Origin: Pegea sp. RAD2-039
Lineage: Eukaryota; Chordata; Thaliacea; Salpida; Salpidae
NCBI GenBank assembly: GCA_034620365.1
Contig: JAQGEQ010000107.1
Location: 186,001 to 250,000 of the forward strand
Reading direction: 5' to 3'
DNA: 64,000 nucleotides
The notes beneath the pieces are model-generated. The model did not search any database and had not been told where the DNA came from. It saw nothing but the letters and a program-made list of their open reading frames with translations. A program made the position numbers and the translations under genes. Positions 56,701 to 64,000 of this stretch are shown here, piece by piece. Every line of letters begins with the position of its first letter. The first letter of the stretch is position 1.

Positions 56701-59700
56701 AAAAACTATTTAAACGCACAGAATATGTCAAGGAAAGTAGCTAAGATTGATTAAAAGCCAAAAGTTTTTGGAATACGAAGCAATTTATGAAAGAATATTA
56801 TTTTACATGCTTTCTATCTTTCATCTATTAAAATATTTTGTTAAATTTTTGAATATACTTCAATTAAATTGGTAATTTATGTTTTTTGAAAGGTTTCAGT
56901 GAGGATAAAAGTAATGTTTTTTTAATTTCTTTATTTTTGCTTTTAAAATAAACAAACTTTCATGAAAGGTTTTGAATGCTATATTAATATATTAAATAAA
57001 TGACAAAGATTTAAGGAGTTTTGATAGTCATAAAGATTAAAAGATTTTATTGAAGAGTTTAAATTCTTCAAAATATTATATAATGACTACAAGTTAACAT
57101 AATATGACTTGATGCTATTAAAATTAAAATGAAAAAGTTTTCAAATACTTGTTCGATAGTACTAAAACAACTTACAATAAAAACTATTTTAATAAAGTTT
57201 AAGTTTCATTCAACATTTGTAAACCTGTTCTTAATCAAACAGAAAAAGTGATTCTAGCAAAAATTTTAGTCTAAGAATATTTAATCAAATTTTGAAAATA
57301 CTAAGTTAATTTGAAATTGAAAGACTAATTTTGATTTAAATACCATTTCCTTTGTATTGAGGAACTATTTCTATAATATCACAAATCTTCAAATCTGGAT
57401 TGAAATCAGTTCCATTAGGACATGTCAATGTCTCTAAGATTCCTATAAAAGTTGAGAACAATTTAGTAAATGAAGATATTATTTGTGAATTCAGTTTGTT
57501 AATTTTAACAACAAGCAATCAGTTAAAAAAAGAATATTCAAACCAACCGTTTGAACATTTGTAGTAGTGGTTGTAATCTCCGGGTTTTTCAAATGGTTCA
57601 GTAGTTAATAGTTCACCGTCTGGACCAATACATCGTGCAATAGGATCTGAAATATTCATTTTAACAACAACTTCTTTAAAATTGAAAAAATAATTTTTTT
57701 GAGGGAGAAAGAAAAATAATTAAAAGTTAAAATTAATATAAAAATTAAAATAGAATGTCTTTTCTTCACAAAAATATTAGCTAGTTGTCAATTTTTAAAA
57801 ATATTAATTAGAAATTTACAATCAATGAAAGTCTTTAATAAGTTTCTTGCATTTAATTTGTGTTACAGTCAATATACTGCTTATGAAACTATTCAAACCG
57901 TTTTTAAAATTATTAATATTTATGAGAAAATATAAAGAAATTTCAACTAAAAGAGGAAGTCAATGATAAAATAGATTAAATTTTTTTATATAAAAGATCT
58001 TTTTATATAATGAAATTGATTTGTTTAAAAACTATTTAAACGCACAGAATATGTCAAGGAAAGTAGCTAAGATTGATTAAAAGCCAAAAGTTTTTGGAAT
58101 ACGAAGCAATTTATGAAAGAATATTATTTTACATGCTTTCTATCTTTCATCTATTAAAATATTTTGTTAAATTTTTGAATACACTTCAATTAAATTGGTA
58201 ATTTATGTTTTTTTAAAGGTTTCAGTGAGGATATAAGTAATGCTTTTTTTAATTTCTTTATTTTTGCTTTTAAAATAAACAAACTTTCATGAAAGGTTTT
58301 GAATGCTATATTAATATATTAAATAAATGACAAAGATTTAAGGAGTTTTGATAGTCATAAAGATTAAAAGATTTTATTGAAGAGTTTAAATTCTTCAAAA
58401 TATTATATAATGACTTCAAGTTAACATAATATGACTTGATGCTATTAAAATTAAAATGAAAAAGTTTTCAAATACTTGTTCGATAGTACTAAAACAACTT
58501 ACAATAAAAACTATTTTAATAAAGTTTAAGTTTCATTCAACATTTGTAAACCTGTTCTTAATCAAACAGAAAAAGTGATTCTAGCAAAAATTTTAGTCTA
58601 AGAATATTTAATCAAATTTTGAAAATACTACGTTAATTTGAAATTGAAAGACTAATTTTGATTTAAATACCATTTCCTTTGTATTGAGGAACTATTTCTA
58701 TAATATCACAAATCTTCAAATCTGGATTGAAATCAGTTCCATTAGGACATGTCAATGTCTCTAAGATTCCTATAAAAGTTGAGAACAATTTAGTAAATGA
58801 AGATATTTTTTGTGAATTCAGTTTGTTAATTTTAACAACAAGCAATCAGTTAAAAAAAGAATATTCAAACCAACCGTTTGAACATTTGTAGTAATGGTTG
58901 TAATCTCCGGGTTTTTCAAATGGTTCAGTAGTTAATAGTTCACCGTCTGGACCAATACATCGTGAGTATGGATCTGAAATTCATTTTAACAGCAACTTCT
59001 TTAAAATTGAAAAAATAATTTTTTTGATAGAGAAAGAAAAATAATTAAAAGTTAAAATGAATCTCTTTTTTTCACAAAAATATTAGCTAGTTGTCAATTT
59101 TTAAAAATATTAATAAGAAAATTACAATCATTGAAAGTCTTTAAAAAGTTTCTTGCAATTTATTTGTCTTACAGTCAATGTACTGCTTATGAAACTATTC
59201 AAGCCGTTTTTAAAATTATTAATATTTATGAGAAAATATAAAGAAATTCAACTAAAATAGGAAGTCAATGATAAAATAGAATAAATTTATTTATATAAAA
59301 GATCTTTTTATATAATGAAATTTATTTGTTTACAAAATATTTAAACGCACAGAATATGTCAAGGAAAGTAGCTAAGATTGATTAAAAGCCAAAAGTTTTT
59401 GGAATACGAAGCAATTTATGAAAGAATATCATTTTACATGCTTTCTATCTTTCATCTATTAAAATATTTTGTTAAATTTTTGAATATACTTCAATTAAAT
59501 TGTTAATTTATGTTTTTTGAAAGGTTTCAGTGAGGATAAAAGTAATGCTTTTCTTAATCTCTTTATTATTGCTTTTAAAATAAACAACCTCTCATGAAAA
59601 TTTATAAATTTAAAAACAACAAATCTAATAAAAGACAATGGCTTAAAGAACTTTAAAAGTATTTAAGATTAAAAAATTTTGTTGAAATGTTCAATTTTGT

Positions 59701-62343
59701 CAAAATATTAAATAATGACTTCAAGTTAATATAATATTACTGGTTGTTATTATAACAACAATAAAAAAACTTTAGAAAAACTTGTTCAATATTACTAGAA
59801 CAACTTATCAAAATACTATTTTAATTAATTTTACGATTCATTCTAAATTTGTAAATCTCGTTATTAATTTTACAGAAATACTACTTTCATCAGGTTATAG
59901 TTTAAAACTATTTAATCAAAAATGATAATTACCAATTTCATTTGAATCTGAAAGACTTCCTTTGATTTGATTACCATCTCCACTGCAAGGAGGAACATTA
60001 CGTGGAAAATCACAAATCTTCAAAACTGGATTGAAAACAGTTCCAGTACCACATGGCATTGTGTATAAAATTCCTGTTTAAATCGACAACAAATCAGTGA
60101 AAAACAAACTATTTATGAATTTAGTTGTTTACTTTAACAACAAACATTCAATTAAATGACAAACTTTAAACCAACCTGCACCACATTGGTAGTAATGGTT
60201 GCAGTCTCCTGGTTTTTCAAATGGTTTAGTACTTAATGGTTCACTGTCTGGACCAATACATCGTGAGTTCCAATCTGTAAGGTTGATTTAGTTATTTTTA
60301 CAATTTTCTACTCAATCTAAAATATTGACAAAAGTTATTTTGTTTGAAAGTAATCAAAAAAATTTAAATAGAAGTTAAAATAAAACTATAATTTTGTTGA
60401 AAGAATTTCAAGATATCATAAAAGCTATTAAAATATTTATCATCTTTGCATTTACTCAAAAGTTATATTTAAGCTAAAAATGATTTAATGATTAATGATG
60501 TTTTTGAAGTTAATTCAATTTTGCTTGTATGATAAAAACGTTTCATAAAAGTATAAAAAGTTTCAAAAACTAATCATAAAATAGATAAGGAACTACAAGG
60601 AAGTATGAAAGTTTTTATATCAACTATTTTGTTGAAGCGATTAGATTTCTCAAAATATTAAATAATTACTTCACGTTACAACAATAAAACTGGATGTTAA
60701 TAGAATAAAAAAGAAAAAAGGTTACAATTACTTGTTCGATAATACTAAAACATGTTATAGAAAAGATTGATTTTATAAAGATTCAAATTTATTATACATT
60801 TGTAAAATGTAAAAATTGAATTTATATTTAAGTTATTTAAATGTTTTCTATGGGGTTGAAAATAATCAAATTAAAGCAGAATAATTTTCTCTGGTAAATG
60901 ACTTCATAAGTGTAAATTTAATATTTCTCAATTGCAGTGGTGTTTGAAAAAATTAATCTTTATTAATACCGCTTCCATTGCATCCAGGAACATTATACGG
61001 CCAATCACAATACTTCATAGCTGGATTGAAAACTGCATCACCAGGACATTGCCATGTGTATAAAATTCCTGTTTAAATCGACAACAATTCAGAGAAAAAA
61101 CAAACTTTGTATGATTTAAGTTGTTTAATTTAGCAACAAACAATCAATTTAATGAATAACTTCAAACCAACCTGCTACACATTGGTAGAACTGCTGGCAA
61201 TCTCCTGGTTTTTCAAATGGTCTGGTGCTTAATGGCACGCTGTTAGCACCAATACATTGTGAGTTAGGATCTGAAAATTCAATTAATTATATTTATTGTT
61301 TTAGATATTTTTACTACATCTAAGTAATTTTCAAAAGTTATTTTGTTTAAAAGTAATCACAAAAAGTTCATTATAAAGTTAAAATAAAACTTCAATTTTA
61401 CTGGTAAATTTTCATGATGTCATAAAAACTATTAAAATATTTATTATCTTTGCATCTACTTAAAAGTTTTAAACTAAATCTAAAATGATTGCTTTAATAA
61501 TTAATAATGATTTTGTCTTTATCATTTGCATTTGTGCTTGAACCACTTCCTTCACTAATTTTACCTTCTTTTCCGCAACCAGGAACATTGTCTGGCCAAT
61601 CACAAACCTTCAAAGCTGGATTGTAAACAGTTCCAGAAGCACATGTCATTGTGTATAAGATTCCTGTTTAAATCGACAACAATTCAGTGAAAGAACAAAC
61701 TATTGATGATTTCAGTTTGTTTATTTTAACAATAAACAATCAATTAAATGAATAACTTCAAACCAACCTGCATAACATTGGTAGTAATGGTGGCAGTCTC
61801 GTGGTTTTTCAAATGGTTTAGTACTTAATGGTTCACCGTCAGGACCAAAACATACTGATGCTGTTTTTGAAAATGGTTTTTAATATAAAAGTTGATATAA
61901 ATATAATAATTGTACTTGAAAATTATTTTAACAGTTTGATTATGTTTTATTTATCATAATCTTTTAAATTTCTATAAAGCATAATCAATAAGGGTTTAGC
62001 TTACTTGACAGTTTTGATCTGTCTGTCTGCTTCTATAAAAAAAAAATAGTATTTTGAAAGTAGGTTAATATCAGATTACTTACAATAGAGTTGGTTTTAC
62101 GAGTTCTCTAAAATGCTTAATGTTCACTTAGTTATATTATAATTCTATATAAGTATCACTCAGATAACTATTTCAGAATTAAATAATTCAAATACAAAAG
62201 TATTTCAATAATATTTTCGTTTTGTTAATATAATACAGATTTTAAGTTAAAAATAACAGTAATTTTACCTTGACTATAGATGATTCAACCACGAATAACT
62301 CCGTCAATAAGAAAACAACGAAAATTGAACTTAATTTCAACAT
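50790..62343 (-). CDS. Secreted ten-domain chitin-binding (CBM14) protein, gene 1
   Basis: 23 exons; predicted 706 aa. Exons: 62269-62343, 62084-62107, 62005-62032, 61768-61860, 61565-61663, 61172-61270, 60970-61068, 60176-60274, 59933-60073, 58875-58973, 58671-58769, 57548-57646, 57344-57442, 56221-56319, 56017-56115, 54895-54993, 54691-54789, 53571-53669, 53367-53465, 52264-52362, 52060-52158, 50970-51068, 50790-50866. All junctions are GT-AG and phases agree throughout. Exon 1 is a signal peptide identical to gene 2; exons 2-3 are a short basic linker ('RTRKTNSI', 'KQTDRSKLS'). Domains 1-3 have the six CBM14 cysteines and 'CDWP' or 'CDFP'. Domains 4-10 keep Cys1, 3, 4 and 5 but lack Cys2 (Tyr, Lys or Leu instead) and Cys6, and have 'CDII', 'CVII' or 'CDYY' in place of the aromatic. 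Domains 4-8 lie in a 1.33-kb tandem array. The end reads CDYYM-stop because of a 13-base insertion relative to gene 2. Confidence 0.82.
52440..59590 (-). repeat. Tandem array of about 1.33-kb units, each one CBM14 domain with its introns
   Basis: Second-half exons start at 53367, 54691, 56017, 57344 and 58671, giving steps of 1324, 1326, 1327 and 1327 bases. Introns are almost as similar as exons, so the copies are recent or kept alike by gene conversion. Flanking units (domain 9, and the intron before domain 4) are more diverged. Each unit adds 66 codons in frame. Confidence 0.88.
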
Positions 62344-62405
62344 AGTTCTAATCGAAAGTTTGATTTGAAATAAATTTTATTTCATGAAACTATATTCCTA
62401 CAGGT

Positions 62406-62417
62406 TGTATATATACA
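62406..62417 (-). promoter_or_regulatory. TATA box of chitin-binding gene 1
   Basis: GTATATATAC element about 65 bases upstream of the ATG, conserved with its flanks at 26911-26921 before gene 2. The two genes should therefore share core promoter activity. Confidence 0.5.
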
Positions 62418-62493
62418 CCCTTAGAGAGTTACCAGGAAATGTTTTTTCCAAGTTTTTTAGAAATACAAACTAATAAAATTTCTATAATTTCTA

Positions 62494-62691
62494 TTAGAAT
62501 TTGTTTTCATAAAATTCACATTCAATAGTTTTCCAATCAGTTTCTTGCAAGGTAGATTTTTTCATGGATAATCTACTTCCTATGAAACTATTCAAAGTGT
62601 TTTGAAATTTTTTAACTTTAATGAAAACTTTTAAAGAATATTCAATTAGAAGAGGAAGTGAATGATTCAATAAAACAATTATAGATGTCAA
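62494..62691 (-). CDS. Small conserved open frame upstream of chitin-binding gene 1 (doubtful gene)
   Basis: 65 codons from ATG, homologous to 26926-27195 and 47002-47199. It has a hydrophobic start ('MTSIIVLLNHSLPLL'), then a basic segment and 'QETDWKTIE'. It lies about 75 bases upstream of the TATA box on the same strand. It is unlikely to share the gene 1 transcript, and its conservation may only reflect recent duplication. Confidence 0.2.
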   Translation of the reverse strand: MTSIIVLLNHSLPLLIEYSLKVFIKVKKFQNTLNSFIGSRLSMKKSTLQETDWKTIECEFYENKF

Positions 62692-63049
62692 GAAGATGTT
62701 CTTAATTAATTTAATTAATTTTTTTCAATTTATCTAAATACACAAATCTTTTTAGAGGATGTAGCTAAGATTATTTGAAAGCCTTCAAAATTTGCAAAAC
62801 TATAAAAAATATTTAAAAACATTTTCTAAAAGCATTCAATCATTCATTTATGAAAAGTATTTGATTAAAATTTCAATGTACTTAAATTAAATTTTATTTT
62901 ATGTTTTTTTAATGTTTTCTATGAGGTTGAAAATACCCAAGTTGAAAAAGAATATTTTTATCTGATTAGAGATTTTATAAAGTTTTAATTAATGATTACC
63001 AGTTAAGTTGCTATTGGGAGTACTACCTCTCTTATTACTTATTCTTTTC
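62692..63049. other. Upstream flank, duplicate of 27196-27540
   Basis: AT-rich, also homologous to 16715-17215 and 47220-47548. No gene is seen. Confidence 0.45.
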
Positions 63050-63240
63050 ATTGAGAAGCATAATCCAGCCAATCACAAACCTCCAAAGCTGGATTGAAAA
63101 CGGTTCCATTACCACTGTATTGTGAAGAAGATTTCTGTTTAAATCGACAACAATTATGTGAAAAAAACAAACTAATTATTATTTCAGTTTATTTTTTTTT
63201 AACAACAAACAATCAATTAATTTTATAACTTCAACCTAAT
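63050..63240 (-). pseudogene. Remnant of a CBM14 exon and its intron
   Basis: 63050-63143 reads as a decayed second-half CBM14 exon ('NGTVFNPALEVCDWLD') that has lost its opening 'GILYTM', its fourth cysteine and its end, which carries a stop. The following about 95 bases match the short internal intron up to where the first-half exon should begin, and then homology ends. With the 17.2-kb remnant it shows that a further chitin-binding gene once lay upstream of each cluster. Confidence 0.6.
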
Positions 63241-64000
63241 GTCAGCAAGATGAAATTTGGTATTCAAAATTTCTTAAGATGAGATATTTATAAAATAGTT
63301 TGTTTTTAAAATTCAAGTTCTATAAGAATATTATATTTAGTAGAAATGTCGACTTAAACTGAAATTTTTACTCAGTATATTTTTGATAGTTTTTATAGTT
63401 TTTACAAGTTACTTTTACAAAAGAAATAAAAAATCAAAATGGAGTGTGAAAGAAAGAATTGTAATCTTGGTTAACTTATTTAAAAAGTTGTTCGATAACC
63501 AGATATTAAAATGTAAAGTGGTTTAATTTTGAATGCCTCTGAGGATGTATCATATTTCCTAACAGTTATTTCAAAATGATAATTTTCCTTTCGGTATTAA
63601 AATGTTAGACTTTTATTAATTGGTTTAAACATTACAAAAGTATCAAAAAGTTTGAAAAGAATTTTTATTATTTAAAATGTATATAGCTTATTGCATTATC
63701 TTGGAACATAGAAAATTTTTAATAAAGTTAAAAGTTAAATTTCTAGTTTAAATTTTTTATACGAAGTTACAAAAACTACGAATTAAATGAAGTTGATTTT
63801 GTTAAGGAAAACATTTGTTTATAAACATAAGTTTAACATTTATCTAAAATTTTGAAGTATTTATTTCAATTCTCAAATTTCAATTGCTTCTTTCAAAATC
63901 ACTTGATTTAACTGAAGTCAAAAACAAAACACAAAATTGAATCTTTGAACATTTTATTCAAGTTGACCAACAACACATTTTAAACCACATTCTGTTTTAC
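63241..64000. other. AT-rich DNA without recognised features
   Basis: No open frame of interest and no similarity to the other modules was noticed. Confidence 0.5.

Noticed and set aside
53359-58845. Five 60-codon minus-strand frames starting '[12 protein letters not shown]' as a family of small proteins
   Set aside because: The first half of each is the short intron with its TTTTATAG acceptor; only the part from 'GILETL' is a CBM14 exon. Phase and cysteine pattern fit splicing, not independent genes.
52440-59590. Regular direct repeats as a CRISPR-like or satellite array
   Set aside because: The unit is 1.33 kb and contains coding exons and introns of one gene; there are no short repeats with unique spacers.

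Overview
This window is animal (invertebrate) genomic DNA. It is strongly AT-rich and has GT-AG introns. It carries multi-exon genes for secreted chitin-binding (CBM14, peritrophin-A) proteins, one-exon genes for membrane C-type-lectin-like proteins, a Mis18-like zinc-domain gene, and fragments of an APE-type non-LTR retrotransposon (LINE). No feature fixes the phylum. A very AT-rich arthropod, rotifer or nematode would all fit. No bacterial operon, rRNA, tRNA or CRISPR array was seen.

Layout: almost every gene lies on the minus strand. (1) 1-7.4 kb: three tandem A-type lectin genes; the middle one is killed by one nonsense codon. (2) 8.0-8.9 kb: a dead LINE endonuclease region. (3) 10.0-15.0 kb: an intact B-type lectin gene, a lectin pseudogene with a repeat-rich stalk, and a truncated Mis18 copy. 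(4) 17.2-18.4 kb: remnants of a chitin-binding gene, a LINE piece, and a lectin gene cut off by that LINE piece. (5) 18.9-26.8 kb: chitin-binding gene 2, with 19 exons, eight CBM14 domains and a predicted 591 aa. (6) 29.3-34.2 kb: a duplicate of the 10-15 kb block; its first lectin gene is a chimera with a swapped cytoplasmic tail. (7) 35.7-43.3 kb: a lectin pseudogene, the orphan last domain of a chitin-binding gene, two opposed LINE fragments, and a tail-truncated lectin gene. (8) 44.1-45.5 kb: the only full-length Mis18-like gene. (9) 49.4-50.3 kb: a lectin pseudogene. (10) 50.8-62.3 kb: chitin-binding gene 1, with 23 exons, ten domains and a predicted 706 aa. Four to five of its domains sit in a near-perfect 1.33-kb tandem array. 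(11) 63-64 kb: a chitin-binding exon remnant and bare sequence.

Much of the window is the same few modules copied with offsets of about 19.2 kb and 30.5 kb, reshuffled by unequal crossing-over, with LINE pieces at several joints. Each CBM14 domain is normally two phase-1 exons of 99 nt, so whole domains can be added without breaking the frame.

Inferred biology: the chitin-binding genes encode secreted, multi-domain matrix-type proteins. The lectin genes look like surface receptors with an external lectin fold, a Thr/Ser-rich stalk, one membrane span, a Lys-rich stop-transfer and a cytoplasmic tail with tyrosine motifs (YEEI, YxxM, ITIM-like). A fast-evolving, co-oriented cluster pairing tail-swapping receptors with expanding chitin-binding proteins is the strongest candidate for an undescribed recognition system here. 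The link between the two families is an inference from proximity only.
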